A stretch of DNA of 64,000 nucleotides from Moheibacter lacus (GCF_014042165.1 NZ_JACDZE010000001.1:518595-582594); one strand, 5' to 3'; shown: positions 43,418 through 52,969, counted from the first letter of the stretch. Translations and numbers: made by a program. The notes: generated by a model from the letters alone, not told the origin.

Positions 43418-44266
43418 ATGAAACATCTTCTTATTCTCTCGATTTTTTCATTGTTCACGCTTGGCCTAAATGCGCAAGTTTCAACTCCTCAACCCAGTCC
43501 TTCAGCGGAATTGGAGTTCAAAGTAGGATTGACAGACATTGAAATTGAATATTCAAGACCGAACAAAAATGACCGCGAAATCTTTGGCGATTTGGTTCCT
43601 TATGGAAAAATATGGAGAACCGGTGCCAACAAAAACACGACCATCGAATTCTCTGACGATGTAGTGGTAGATGGACAAACGATCAAAGCCGGGAAATATG
43701 CCATTTTCACCAAACCTGAAAAAGACAATTGGGAAATTTATTTTTATTCGGATACTGAAAATTGGGGAACACCTGAAAAATGGGACGATAAAAAAGTTGC
43801 TGCAAAAACGACAGCGAAAGCCCATAAAATACCAATGGTCATCGAAACTTTTTCTATTTCAATCGATGATTTGACTTATGATTCTGCCAAACTAAATTTC
43901 CTTTGGGACAATGTTTATGTGGAAACCAAAATCGAAGTTCCAACTGACAAAAAAGTGATGGCTTCTATCGATGCTGCAATGAAAGGATCGCCTACTGCTC
44001 AGGATTACATGGCGGCAGCCAATTATTATTTCACTACCGAAAAGGACATCAACCAAGCCAAAAAATGGTTTGATGAAGGAATGAAGTTAACCAAAGAACC
44101 TAAGTTCTGGCAATTCCGTCAACAATCTTTGATTTATGCGAAATCCGGTGATGTGAAAGGTGCAATTTCTTTGGCACAAAAATCCCTTGATGGTGCAAAA
44201 GCTGCAGGAAATTCAGATTACATCAAGATGAACGAAGAATCGATCAAAGAATGGTCTAAGAAATAA
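43418..44266 (+). CDS. DUF2911 protein with a TPR-like C-terminus
   Basis: The 282-residue secreted or periplasmic protein has a signal peptide ending GLNAQ. The DUF2911 domain (about 25-170) has VEIEYSRPNKNDREIFG-like residues (IEIEYSRP), PYGKIWRTGANKNT and AGKYAIFTKPEKDNWEIYF. A helical C-terminal part with KQ-rich repeats such as DINQAKKWFDEGMKL and DVKGAISLAQKSLDGA looks like TPR. DUF2911 function is unknown. Confidence 0.85.
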   Translation: MKHLLILSIFSLFTLGLNAQVSTPQPSPSAELEFKVGLTDIEIEYSRPNKNDREIFGDLVPYGKIWRTGANKNTTIEFSDDVVVDGQTIKAGKYAIFTKPEKDNWEIYFYSDTENWGTPEKWDDKKVAAKTTAKAHKIPMVIETFSISIDDLTYDSAKLNFLWDNVYVETKIEVPTDKKVMASIDAAMKGSPTAQDYMAAANYYFTTEKDINQAKKWFDEGMKLTKEPKFWQFRQQSLIYAKSGDVKGAISLAQKSLDGAKAAGNSDYIKMNEESIKEWSKK

Positions 44267-44322
44267 TTTGAAGGACGATTTACGAAGGATGAATTCCGAA
44301 GTAGGTACGAAACAAATAATTT

Positions 44323-44359
44323 AAAAAAGGTGGCTTCGAGAACCTCAGCCACCTTTTTT
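44323..44359. terminator. Bidirectional terminator between DUF2911 gene and trp operon
   Basis: AAAAAAGGTGGCT and AGCCACCTTTTTT form a perfect 13-bp stem with an 11-base loop. It can end both convergent transcripts. Confidence 0.9.
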
Positions 44360-44366
44360 ATTTTCT

Positions 44367-45152
44367 CTACTTTTCAAAATTAATTTTTTTATCTCTGATT
44401 GTTTTGACAAATTCTCCTATTTTTTCCGGCGAATTTTCCGCAATAAATTTCACAAAAGCAGAACCGATGATCGCACCTTCTGAAAATGCTGTTGCGGTTT
44501 CAAAAGTTTCTCTATTACTGATCCCAAATCCGACGATTTGTGGTGTTTTTAAATTCATGTTTTGAATGCGTTTGAAATAATCGGTTTGTATATCGCCAAA
44601 CGCATTTTTCGCTCCGGTCACACTCGCCGAACTCACCATATAAATAAATCCGGTTGAAATTGAATCAATTTGTCGAATTCGCTCATCGCTTGTCTGTGGT
44701 GTGATTAGAAAGACATTGACCAATGCATATTTCTCAAAAGTCGATTTGTATTCAGATTCATACACATCCAACGGCAAATCGGGAATGATGAGTCCATCGA
44801 TTCCGATTTCGGCGCATTTGGCACAAAAATTATCTACTCCAAATTGTAAAATTGGATTAAAATATCCCATGATAATCAATGGAATTTTGACCGTTTCCCG
44901 GATATTTTTCAATTGTTCAAATAAAATTTGGGTCGTCATTCCATTTTTCAAAGCTTGCGTGGAACTTGCTTGAATGGTCGGACCGTCCGCAAGCGGATCG
45001 CTAAATGGCAATCCGATTTCGACCATATCCACACCCGATTTTTCCAGATTTTCAATGATGGATTTTGTATCATTTAAATTTGGAAATCCTGCCGTGAAGT
45101 AAATGGACAATAATTTTTTATTTTCAGCTAATTTTTGATTGATTCGATTCAT
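44367..45152 (-). CDS. trpA: Tryptophan synthase alpha subunit
   Basis: TrpA splits indole-3-glycerol phosphate to indole, which tunnels to TrpB. The 261-residue barrel has the catalytic Glu in MVEIGLPFSDPLADGP and the Asp in GLIIPDLPL, and ends in a GAIIGSAFVKFI phosphate loop. It is the last gene of the operon, 14 bases after trpB, followed by a strong terminator. Confidence 0.97.
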   Translation of the reverse strand: MNRINQKLAENKKLLSIYFTAGFPNLNDTKSIIENLEKSGVDMVEIGLPFSDPLADGPTIQASSTQALKNGMTTQILFEQLKNIRETVKIPLIIMGYFNPILQFGVDNFCAKCAEIGIDGLIIPDLPLDVYESEYKSTFEKYALVNVFLITPQTSDERIRQIDSISTGFIYMVSSASVTGAKNAFGDIQTDYFKRIQNMNLKTPQIVGFGISNRETFETATAFSEGAIIGSAFVKFIAENSPEKIGEFVKTIRDKKINFEK

Positions 45153-45166
45153 TTGATTTACGATTT

Positions 45167-46363
45167 TTAAATTCCAAAATACTTGATATAAGTACTCAAA
45201 TCCTTATCTCCTCTTCCACTCAAGTTCAATACAACGATGTCTTCTTTATTCAATTGGATTTTATCCAAAGCCGCCAAAGCATGTGCGCTTTCAATTGCCG
45301 GAATGATGCCTTCTAACCTCGTCAAATTCAAACCGGCTTGCATCGCTTCATCGTCAGTTACGGCAATGAATTTGGCTCTTTTACTTTCAAACAAATGCGC
45401 ATGCATAGGCCCAACGCCCGGATAATCCAATCCTGCCGAAATCGAATAAGGCTCCGTAATCTGCCCATCATCGGTTTGCATCAAAAGGGTTTTGCTTCCA
45501 TGGATGATCCCCAATTTCCCGAGAACTGAAGTGGCAGCACTTTCACCCGAATCCGCGCCTTTTCCGGCTGCCTCCACCGCAATTAATTTCACATTTTCAT
45601 CGTCCAAATAATGGTAAAAAGCACCAGCGGCATTGCTTCCTCCACCCACACAAGCGATCATATAATCCGGGTTCTCTTTTCCTTCTTTTTCTTTCAATTG
45701 AATTTTTATTTCTTGTGAAATCACACTCTGAAATTTTGCTACCAAATCCGGATAAGGATGCGGTCCGACTACTGAACCGATGATATAATGCGTATCTACC
45801 GGATTGTTAATCCAATCTCTGATCGCTTCGTTGGTCGCATCTTTCAGGGTTTTGCTACCCGAAGTTGCGGGAATAACCGTCGCACCGAGCATTTTCATTC
45901 GGGCAACGTTTGGTGCTTGTCGGGCAATGTCAATTTCGCCCATATAGACGATACATTCCAAACCCATTAAAGCACAAGCCGTTGCTGTCGCCACACCATG
46001 TTGTCCGGCACCGGTTTCGGCGATGATACGCTTTTTTCCTAATTTTTTGGCTAAGATGATTTGACCGAGCGTATTGTTCACTTTATGTGCTCCAGTGTGG
46101 CAAAGATCCTCGCGTTTTAGATAGATTTTTGTGTTGTATTTTTCAGAAAGACGGTTCGCAAAATACAATGGCGTTGGTCGACCTACATAATCTTTCAATA
46201 GTTTCTGGAATTCGATTTGAAATCCATCTGAATCAATTATCTCCAAATAATTATTCTTCAATTCTTCAATGTTTGCATACAGCATTTCGGGAATAAAGGC
46301 TCCACCAAATTCGCCATAATAGCCATTTTTGTCAATTTGGTATTTTTTTGTTTCAGGTTTCAT
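45167..46363 (-). CDS. trpB: Tryptophan synthase beta subunit
   Basis: TrpB joins indole and serine to tryptophan with pyridoxal phosphate. The 398-residue protein has the PLP lysine in [15 protein letters not shown], the phosphate loop [12 protein letters not shown], and [12 protein letters not shown] at the start. It lies between trpF and trpA. Confidence 0.98.
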   Translation of the reverse strand: MKPETKKYQIDKNGYYGEFGGAFIPEMLYANIEELKNNYLEIIDSDGFQIEFQKLLKDYVGRPTPLYFANRLSEKYNTKIYLKREDLCHTGAHKVNNTLGQIILAKKLGKKRIIAETGAGQHGVATATACALMGLECIVYMGEIDIARQAPNVARMKMLGATVIPATSGSKTLKDATNEAIRDWINNPVDTHYIIGSVVGPHPYPDLVAKFQSVISQEIKIQLKEKEGKENPDYMIACVGGGSNAAGAFYHYLDDENVKLIAVEAAGKGADSGESAATSVLGKLGIIHGSKTLLMQTDDGQITEPYSISAGLDYPGVGPMHAHLFESKRAKFIAVTDDEAMQAGLNLTRLEGIIPAIESAHALAALDKIQLNKEDIVVLNLSGRGDKDLSTYIKYFGI

Positions 46364-46372
46364 GTTTAAAGT

Positions 46373-46999
46373 TTATTGTTTTTTAACTTTCATCTCATTT
46401 AAAAATTCTTTGACCATTTCCACGTCTTTCAGTCCCGGACTCAATTCAAATTTACTGTTGATGTCGATGGTTTTGATTTGGGGGATTTTTTTTGAGAGAT
46501 TTTGGATTTCAAACCAATCATCCGGCGAAATTCCACCGCTTAAAATGATGTCTTTGTCTAATTGGTATTTTTCTAAAATAGTCCAATCGAATTTTTTTCC
46601 GTTGCCACCGTAATTTCCCCCTTTTGTATCCAATAAAATGGCGTCTGCATTTTGATAAATATTCATTGCCTCAAAATCAAAGCTTTCGTCTACTGGAAGA
46701 GCTTTCCAAATTTCAACTTCTGGTTGAAACTGTTTCAATTTGGCACAAAAATCATCCGATTCGTCACCGTGCAATTGAATAACTTTTAGTTGATGCGTTT
46801 TGGTTTTTTCAAGAATTTCATCTAAAGAAGCATTCACAAAAACGCCCACTTTTTTTGTTTTGGGCGAAGTTTCAATAGGTTTATCTTCATAATTTCGCAA
46901 AGAATTGGCATAAAAAATAAAACCGAGATAATCCGGTTTCAAAGCGGAAACAGCTTCGATATTCTCCCTGTATTTCATCCCGCAAACTTTTAGTTTCAT
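46373..46999 (-). CDS. trpF: Phosphoribosylanthranilate isomerase
   Basis: The 208-residue barrel enzyme does the Amadori rearrangement of phosphoribosylanthranilate. It starts KVCGMKYRENI with the catalytic Cys, has LHGDESDDF and the Asp in AILLDTKGG, and ends DINSKFELSPGLKD. Its ATG overlaps the trpC stop by 4 bases, so the two are coupled but not fused. Confidence 0.95.
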   Translation of the reverse strand: MKLKVCGMKYRENIEAVSALKPDYLGFIFYANSLRNYEDKPIETSPKTKKVGVFVNASLDEILEKTKTHQLKVIQLHGDESDDFCAKLKQFQPEVEIWKALPVDESFDFEAMNIYQNADAILLDTKGGNYGGNGKKFDWTILEKYQLDKDIILSGGISPDDWFEIQNLSKKIPQIKTIDINSKFELSPGLKDVEMVKEFLNEMKVKKQ

Positions 47000-47781
47000 C
47001 GTTCTAAATTTTGAATGAATTTTCGCGCACTCTCACCCGGATTTTCTGTTTTCATAAAATTCTCCCCGATTAAAAATCCTTGAAAACCATAATTTTTCAG
47101 CTCTTTAATCGAGTCCACATCCGAAATTCCACTTTCAGAAATTTTGACATATTCGTTTGGAATAAATTCAGCTAAACTTTTACTCGTTCCCAAATCAACT
47201 TCCATCGTTTTCAGATTTCGGTTGTTTACTCCTATCAAATCCAAACTCGGCATGATGGATTTCTCCAATTCTTCGCGGTTGTGAACTTCCAATAAAACTT
47301 CCAAATCCAATTGCTTCGCCAATTCCGAAAAAGTTTTGATTTCTTCTTTTGTCAAAACGGCCGCAATCAGCAAAATGAAATCTGCTCCCGAGGATTTTGC
47401 TTCCAGGATTTGGAATTCGTCCACGATAAATTCCTTACGCAACAACGGTAAATCGCAGCTCGCTCTCGCTATAATCAAATCCTCCAAACTTCCGCCGAAA
47501 TATTTCAAATCCGTCAAAACCGACATTCCAGCAACGCCTGCTTTTTCATAGCCTACAGCAACATCACCGACATTGGCGGTTTGATTGATCATCGATTTGG
47601 AAGGAGAGCGACGCTTAAATTCAGCAATGATTCCGCTAGTCGAATTCTTTAATTTTTGACGAATCGAAATCGTTTTTCGTTCAAATAATTTTGAATTCTC
47701 CAATTGAGAAAAAGTAATGACCGACTTTTTGAGTTCGACTTCCTTTCGTTTATCTGCAATTATTTTGTCTAAAATGTTCAT
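46996..47781 (-). CDS. trpC: Indole-3-glycerol phosphate synthase
   Basis: The 261-residue barrel closes the indole ring. It has IAEFKRRSPSK with the catalytic Lys, LRKEFIVDEFQI, EVHNREELE, GVNNRNLKT and SESGISDVDS, the complete set of active-site segments. It is separate from trpF, unlike in E. coli. Confidence 0.97.
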   Translation of the reverse strand: MNILDKIIADKRKEVELKKSVITFSQLENSKLFERKTISIRQKLKNSTSGIIAEFKRRSPSKSMINQTANVGDVAVGYEKAGVAGMSVLTDLKYFGGSLEDLIIARASCDLPLLRKEFIVDEFQILEAKSSGADFILLIAAVLTKEEIKTFSELAKQLDLEVLLEVHNREELEKSIMPSLDLIGVNNRNLKTMEVDLGTSKSLAEFIPNEYVKISESGISDVDSIKELKNYGFQGFLIGENFMKTENPGESARKFIQNLER

Positions 47782-47851
47782 TTGTTCAATATTTTCATTC
47801 GCTTAACCTCCATAGTTGATTTTCAATACGTTGATAACCTTAGAAGATAAT

Positions 47852-48847
47852 TTAATCATTCGTAATTTTAATTAATTTATCCAAAGCCATTTTCGCTTTA
47901 CTATTCAGTAAATTTTCTTTTGCCAACTCAAATCCTTCTTTTATTGAAACTCCTTTTACCATGGAAACCGCCAAACCGGCATTGGCAGCAACGACATGAT
48001 TCTGGGCTTCTGATCCTTTTCCCGAAATGATTTTTACGAAAATTTCAGAAGCTTCTTTTTGTGAATTACCACCAAAAATTTCTTCATCCAAAACTTGATT
48101 TGCACCAAAATCCGAAGGAGAAAGGACACCTTCTTTTTGGTTGGAAATAAATTTCGCATCAGTTGTAAGCGAAATCTCATCGTGACCGGAAAACGAATGC
48201 AAAATCGTATAATTTTTCTCTCCTTTTTGATACAAATAACTGTACATCCGCATCAATTCCAAATCATAAACACCGACCAATTGATTTCGAGGAAATGCAG
48301 GGTTGATCATAGGCCCCAGCATATTGAAAAAAGTTTTGACACCTAAATCTTTTCTGATCGGCGCTACATTTTTCATGGCCGGATGAAACAAGGGCGCATG
48401 CAAAAAACAAATGCCGGCCTCGTCCAAAGTTCGTTTCAAAAAATCATTATCCGCACTAAATTTCACACCTAAACTCTCCAAAACATTGCTGCTTCCACTT
48501 ACTGAAGAAACGCCGGAATTCCCATGTTTAGAAACCGGAATACCACAGGAAGCCACTACAAACGAAGCCAAAGTGGAGATGTTAAACGTATTTTTTCCAT
48601 CGCCTCCTGTACCGCAAAGATCGATGGTTTCTACACCGCCAAAATCCACTTTTTTGCATAATTCCAACAATGCATCCCGAAATCCTTCCAATTCAGCAAC
48701 CGTAATCGGACGCATCATGAAAACGGTAAGTAAAACGGCAATAGAGCTCGGATTGTACATACCTTCCGAAATCTCCACCAATAGCTGAAAGGCTTCCTCT
48801 TTGGAAAGTTGGTCGTAATGCGTGAGTTGTTGTATCGTGTTTTTCAT
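47852..48847 (-). CDS. trpD: Anthranilate phosphoribosyltransferase
   Basis: The 331-residue enzyme moves phosphoribose from PRPP to anthranilate. It has the CGTGGDGKNTFNIST phosphate-binding motif, KHGNSGVSSVSGSSNVLE, and MKNVAPIRKDLGVKTFFNML. It is separate from trpG. A 70-base gap to trpC contains nothing recognisable. Confidence 0.97.
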   Translation of the reverse strand: MKNTIQQLTHYDQLSKEEAFQLLVEISEGMYNPSSIAVLLTVFMMRPITVAELEGFRDALLELCKKVDFGGVETIDLCGTGGDGKNTFNISTLASFVVASCGIPVSKHGNSGVSSVSGSSNVLESLGVKFSADNDFLKRTLDEAGICFLHAPLFHPAMKNVAPIRKDLGVKTFFNMLGPMINPAFPRNQLVGVYDLELMRMYSYLYQKGEKNYTILHSFSGHDEISLTTDAKFISNQKEGVLSPSDFGANQVLDEEIFGGNSQKEASEIFVKIISGKGSEAQNHVVAANAGLAVSMVKGVSIKEGFELAKENLLNSKAKMALDKLIKITND

Positions 48848-48878
48848 ATCGTATTGTTTTGAATGAATCTTGACAAGG

Positions 48879-49460
48879 TTAGGAATTCACCCAATTTTCT
48901 ATCATCTTTTTTCCGTTTGGAGTCAAAATACTTTCAGGATGAAATTGGACACCACGAACATCCCATTCTCTGTGGCGCAATGACATAATCTGACCATTTT
49001 CATCAACCGATGTGATTTCCAATTCTTCAGGAAAATTCTCTTTTGAAACCACCCATGAGTGGTAACGTCCTATTTCAAAATGAGTTGGAACATTTTGAAA
49101 TAAAAGTTCGTCGTTCACTCTTACGATCGCATAGGTCGAAACACCATGGTAAACATTATCCAAATTTTCCAATTTTCCACCAAAGACTTCGCCGATGGCT
49201 TGTAGTCCAAGACAAACTCCCAAAATGCTTTTGGAGGGTGCGAATTTTTTGATGATCTCCATCATTTTACCGGCTTCAACCGGAATTCCCGGCCCAGGTG
49301 ACAACAGAATTTTATCGAATGCATTTATTTCATCCAATTCGATTTGATCATTGCGTTTCACCGTGACTTCACAATCCAATTCTTCTAAATAATGCACCAG
49401 ATTGTACACAAAAGAATCGTAATTATCGATGACTATTATTTTCTTTTTATTCGCATTCAT
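48879..49460 (-). CDS. trpG: Anthranilate synthase glutamine amidotransferase subunit
   Basis: TrpG releases ammonia from glutamine for TrpE. The 193-residue class I amidotransferase has LLSPGPGIP, the nucleophile Cys in GVCLGLQAIGE, and the His-Glu pair in GVQFHPESILT. As in other bacteria it may also serve p-aminobenzoate synthesis. Confidence 0.95.
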   Translation of the reverse strand: MNANKKKIIVIDNYDSFVYNLVHYLEELDCEVTVKRNDQIELDEINAFDKILLSPGPGIPVEAGKMMEIIKKFAPSKSILGVCLGLQAIGEVFGGKLENLDNVYHGVSTYAIVRVNDELLFQNVPTHFEIGRYHSWVVSKENFPEELEITSVDENGQIMSLRHREWDVRGVQFHPESILTPNGKKMIENWVNS

Positions 49461-49560
49461 TTTATTTGTTTTTGATGTTCGTGAATCTGCGATTTCATAA
49501 ATTTAATGTTCTTATTCTCTGCATTCTTTGCGTTTCCTCTGTTTCTCTACAGTAAATTTT

Positions 49561-49593
49561 AACTGCAAAGAGCGCCAAGTATTACGCAAAGGG
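49561..49593. repeat. CAAAG-type intergenic repeat between trpG and trpE
   Basis: AACTGCAAAGAGCGCCAAGT and ACGCAAAGGGC look like a decayed member of the CACAAAG repeat found at 11211 and 55498. It fills part of the 146-base gap inside the operon. Confidence 0.35.
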
Positions 49594-49606
49594 CATTATG
49601 ATTTAT

Positions 49607-51007
49607 TTAAATATTTTCTGCCAATTCCAATGCTTTATTTAGTGCGCCTAATTTATTATACACTTCCTGTAATTCATTTTCCGGTTTGCTTCCAGAAACA
49701 ACTCCGGCTCCTGCTTGATAATGCAAATGATGGTCTTTGCTCAAAAACGATCGGATGATAATGGCATGGTTAAAACTTCCGTCAAAACCCATAAAACCTA
49801 TGGCTCCTCCGTAAAATTCGCGGTTGATGTTTTCATATTTTTCCAGCAAAGACATCGCCATGTGTTTGGGTGCTCCTGACAAAGTCCCGGCTGGAAAAGT
49901 GTCTGCAACCACTTGAAATGAATTGATTTCTGGGCGAATTTCACCTGTTACTTTACTGACCAAATGGATGACGTGAGAGAAAAATTGAACTTCCCGGAAA
50001 GTTTCGACTTTTACGTTTTTGGCATTTCGACTCAAATCATTTCGTGCCAAATCAACCAACATCACATGTTCTGATTTTTCTTTTTCATCATTGCTCAATT
50101 TTCTGGCAAGCAAAGCATCTTCTTCGTCATTTCCGGTTCGCTTTATCGTTCCGGCAATCGGATGAATCTCCGCAATTCCTTTGTTGATAACCAATTGCGC
50201 TTCAGGAGAACTACCAAATATCTTAAAATCCCCATAATCAAAATAAAACAAATAGGGCGAAGGATTTACACTTCTCAGCGTTCGGTAAACATTAAATTCG
50301 TCTCCAGAAAATTTTTGGCTAAATCGTTTAGACGGGACAATTTGAAAAACATCTCCTCGCTGACAATGTGCTTTGCATTTTTTTACCAAATCCATGAAAT
50401 CATCATCTGAAATATTTGTCGCTGGATTACCTTGTCTTTTAAATTCAAATTCAGAAAATGATTTGATCTTCAATAAATTGGAAATTTCCTCCACGTTATC
50501 AGCCCCATCCAAACTATGACTGAAAATATAGCCTTCGTTTTTAAAATGGTTGATCGCGATAATGTTTTGATAAACTGCATAATGCAAGTCAGGAATCTCC
50601 AAATTCCCTTGTTTTTTATCCATTTCGATATCTTCAAAATATTGAACCGCATCATAATTCATGTAGCCAAAAAGTCCGTTATTGATGAATTTATGTTCGG
50701 TTTTTTCTGATTCAAAAAGGGCAGCAAAAGATTGAATTTCTGAAACAAGATTGACCGATTTATCCATCTGTATTTCTACCAATTGACCATCTGGAAACTG
50801 TTTGATGATTCGATTATTTTTCACTTTTATCGATGCGATGGGTTGAAAACAAATGTAGCTGAACGCATTTTCATTGGCATGATAATCAGAACTTTCCAAA
50901 AGTATGGAATGAGGGAATTTATCACGCAAACGCAGATAAATAGAAACCGGCGTGATGGTGTCTGCGAGTATTTTTTTGCTTTTTGTATGGAGTTTAAATT
51001 TTTTCAT
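49607..51007 (-). CDS. trpE: Anthranilate synthase component I
   Basis: TrpE makes anthranilate from chorismate. The 466-residue protein has the chorismate-binding core: GDVFQIVPSKRFSQ, the IAGTIKRTGNDEEDALL motif, EHVMLVDLARNDL and PAGTLSGAPKHMAM. I chose ATG at 51007 (MKKFKLH); an upstream TTG lies in the attenuator. The N-terminal region carries the usual tryptophan feedback site area. It is the first structural gene after the attenuator. Confidence 0.97.
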   Translation of the reverse strand: MKKFKLHTKSKKILADTITPVSIYLRLRDKFPHSILLESSDYHANENAFSYICFQPIASIKVKNNRIIKQFPDGQLVEIQMDKSVNLVSEIQSFAALFESEKTEHKFINNGLFGYMNYDAVQYFEDIEMDKKQGNLEIPDLHYAVYQNIIAINHFKNEGYIFSHSLDGADNVEEISNLLKIKSFSEFEFKRQGNPATNISDDDFMDLVKKCKAHCQRGDVFQIVPSKRFSQKFSGDEFNVYRTLRSVNPSPYLFYFDYGDFKIFGSSPEAQLVINKGIAEIHPIAGTIKRTGNDEEDALLARKLSNDEKEKSEHVMLVDLARNDLSRNAKNVKVETFREVQFFSHVIHLVSKVTGEIRPEINSFQVVADTFPAGTLSGAPKHMAMSLLEKYENINREFYGGAIGFMGFDGSFNHAIIIRSFLSKDHHLHYQAGAGVVSGSKPENELQEVYNKLGALNKALELAENI

Positions 51008-51026
51008 TTTATTCAATTTTGGGTAC

Positions 51027-51105
51027 AAAAAAAGCCCGTCGTGAAGGACAGGCTTGGTTCTATGGGATACAACAAGTTTGCTTCACTACTTTCGAAGTTG
51101 CGAAG
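51027..51105 (-). promoter_or_regulatory. trp attenuator: competing hairpins
   Basis: On the minus strand the terminator is AAGCCTGTC (51055-51047), loop CTTCAC, GACGGGCTT (51040-51032), then a T run. The antiterminator pairs GTGAAG (51086-51081) with CTTCAC (51046-51041) and CTTG (51076-51073) with CAAG (51056-51053), enclosing the terminator's 5' arm. The protector hairpin pairs CTTC (51105-51102) with GAAG (51084-51081) and ACTT with AAGT inside. GAAG is shared, so protector and antiterminator exclude each other. The layout is that of ribosome-mediated attenuation. Confidence 0.85.
51032..51055 (-). terminator. Attenuator terminator hairpin
   Basis: A 9-bp stem with one G-U wobble and a 6-base loop is followed by seven T. 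It lies between the leader peptide and trpE. Confidence 0.85.
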
Positions 51106-51142
51106 TCCACCACCAGTTGTTATTTGATACTAAATTTTTCAT
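51086..51142 (-). CDS. trpL: trp operon leader peptide with three consecutive Trp codons
   Basis: The 18-codon frame reads MKNLVSNNNWWWTSQLRK and stops at 51086. Residues 10-12 are Trp (codons at 51115-51107). A ribosome stalled there would cover the CTTC arm of the protector hairpin and let the antiterminator form. The ATG lies about 10 bases below the -7 box, so the 5' leader is very short, and no Shine-Dalgarno is seen. Three Trp codons in 18 is far above chance. Confidence 0.88.
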   Translation of the reverse strand: MKNLVSNNNWWWTSQLRK

Positions 51143-51152
51143 TTTGATTTTT

Positions 51153-51183
51153 CAAATGTAGAAATTGATTTTGAATTGGCAAA
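51153..51183 (-). promoter_or_regulatory. trp operon promoter
   Basis: TTTG (51183 to 51180) and TACATTTG (51160 to 51153) are separated by 19 bases on the minus strand. This is the best match in the window to the Bacteroidota -33/-7 promoter. Confidence 0.75.
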
Positions 51184-51185
51184 TT

Positions 51186-52859
51186 TTAATTTCCAATTTC
51201 TTCCAATTCTTCTAAATTTTTATCTTCCTTATTCCAAATCGTTTGAATCAAAATCGCAATCATAATCACCAACGCGCATCCAAATAAATTCAACCATAAA
51301 TAAGGCATCCAATCAAATTTCCAACCAATGATAACAATGACTTGCGTAAGGATCGCTGCGATAAAAACCGAATGGGACTGTATGAATTTGAAGAAAAATG
51401 CCAGAAGAAAAATCCCCAACACATTGCCGTAAAAAATCGAACCGATAATGTTCACCAATTGGATTAAATTATCAAATAAATTGGCCACGCATGCAAATAT
51501 AATGGCTAAAATCCCCCATAAAAGTGTAAACCATTTCGTAGCAGAAATATAGTGTTCATCCGATTTTTCTGATTTTTGATTTCGTTTGTACAAATCCATC
51601 GTAGTTGTCGTTGCCAAGGCGTTCAATTCGGAAGAAGTCGATGACATCGCCGCGCATAAAACCATCGCCAACAACAATCCAATCACGCCTCGCGGTAAAT
51701 AATTTAAAATAAAATGAATGAAAACGTAGTCTTTGTCGTTTGTTTCTACCTTTAAATTTTGTTCTGCAGCTGCTTTTTCGATGATTTTTTTTCCTTCTTC
51801 ACGCAAAGATTTTTCTTTTTGATTCAAAGAAATTGATTCCGAAGGATTTTGAATTCGGGTTTCAACCAATTGGCTTAAATCTGAATTGACTTTTTGATAA
51901 TCCTCTTTGTAATTTGATTCCAAAACCAATTTTTCTGCAGCTGGATTAAAATTCAACGGCGAAGGATTGAATTGGTAAAAAACAAAAACCAAAACCCCTA
52001 CCAACAAAATAAAAAACTGCATGGGAACTTTTAAAAATCCGTTCATGATCATTCCCAACTGACTTTCCCGAATGGATTTTCCCGATAAATAACGCTGAAC
52101 TTGACTTTGATCGGTTCCGAAATACGACAACGCCAGAAAAGTTCCACCGATGATGCCGCTCCAAAACGTATAACGATTGTCAAAATCAAAGGAGAAATCG
52201 AGAATGTCCATTTTCCCACTTGCTCCGGCGATTTCCAATGCATTGGAAAAATTGATATTTTCCGGTAAAGAATACAGCAAAATCCCAAATGTCGTAACCA
52301 TTCCCAGCATAATGATGGCCATTTGTTGTTTCTGGGTTACGTTGACCGCTTTTGTTCCTCCAGAAACGGTATAAATGATGACCAATGTTCCAATGATAAT
52401 GTTCAAATACGTCAGATTCCAACCCAAAACGGCCGATAAAATAATCGAAGGCGCAAAAATGGTGATTCCGGCAGAAAGTCCGCGCTGGATGAGAAACAAA
52501 GAAGCGGTTAAGGTTCTGGTTTTCAAATCAAATCGGGATTCTAAATATTCGTAAGCCGTATAAACATTGAGTTTGTGGTAAATCGGAATAAAGACCAAAC
52601 AGATAATAACCATCGCGATGGGCAATCCGAAATAAAATTGGACAAAACCCATTCCGTCGTGAAAAGCTTGTCCGGGCGTAGAAAGAAAGGTAATCGCACT
52701 GGCTTGTGTTGCCATCACTGAAAGTCCGACCGTCAGCCAATTGGAATCGTTTCCTTTGATGAAATCTTGTACATTTTTCTGACCGCGCGTTTTCCAAACA
52801 CCGTAAAAAACGATAAATGCCATCGAACCAATCAATATAATCCAATCAATTCCGTGCAT
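51186..52859 (-). CDS. Sodium:solute symporter (SSS family)
   Basis: The 557-residue inner-membrane protein has about 13 helices of the SSF fold, with the early QASAITFLSTPGQAFHDGMGF and later AMVLCAAMSSTSSELNALATT. An extra polar loop of about 70 residues (near 310-385, KLVLESNYKEDYQK onward) lies between two helices. It imports an organic solute with sodium. Its ATG at 52859 overlaps the stop of the 36-residue gene by one base (TGATG). A TTG one codon upstream is not needed. The neighbouring deacetylase suggests a sugar or sugar-derived substrate. Confidence 0.88.
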   Translation of the reverse strand: MHGIDWIILIGSMAFIVFYGVWKTRGQKNVQDFIKGNDSNWLTVGLSVMATQASAITFLSTPGQAFHDGMGFVQFYFGLPIAMVIICLVFIPIYHKLNVYTAYEYLESRFDLKTRTLTASLFLIQRGLSAGITIFAPSIILSAVLGWNLTYLNIIIGTLVIIYTVSGGTKAVNVTQKQQMAIIMLGMVTTFGILLYSLPENINFSNALEIAGASGKMDILDFSFDFDNRYTFWSGIIGGTFLALSYFGTDQSQVQRYLSGKSIRESQLGMIMNGFLKVPMQFFILLVGVLVFVFYQFNPSPLNFNPAAEKLVLESNYKEDYQKVNSDLSQLVETRIQNPSESISLNQKEKSLREEGKKIIEKAAAEQNLKVETNDKDYVFIHFILNYLPRGVIGLLLAMVLCAAMSSTSSELNALATTTTMDLYKRNQKSEKSDEHYISATKWFTLLWGILAIIFACVANLFDNLIQLVNIIGSIFYGNVLGIFLLAFFFKFIQSHSVFIAAILTQVIVIIGWKFDWMPYLWLNLFGCALVIMIAILIQTIWNKEDKNLEELEEIGN

Positions 52860-52969
52860 CAACTAAATATTTTCATTAGCAAATAAAAAAATACGATGTA
52901 AACTGCATTTACAACCAAAACCCAGGTGTAAGCAGCTTTCCATTTTAATTTGATCTCCGAATTTTTCAT
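52859..52969 (-). CDS. 36-residue single-helix membrane protein
   Basis: The short frame encodes MKNSEIKLKWKAAYTWV followed by a helix LVVNAVYIVFFYLLMKIFS. It overlaps the deacetylase stop by 4 bases (ATGA) and the symporter start by 1 base (TGATG), so translation of all three is coupled. Small single- or double-helix partners are known for some sodium symporters, and it may be one. It is too short for routine gene finding; reality rests on the overlaps and the regular composition. Confidence 0.75.
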   Translation of the reverse strand: MKNSEIKLKWKAAYTWVLVVNAVYIVFFYLLMKIFS

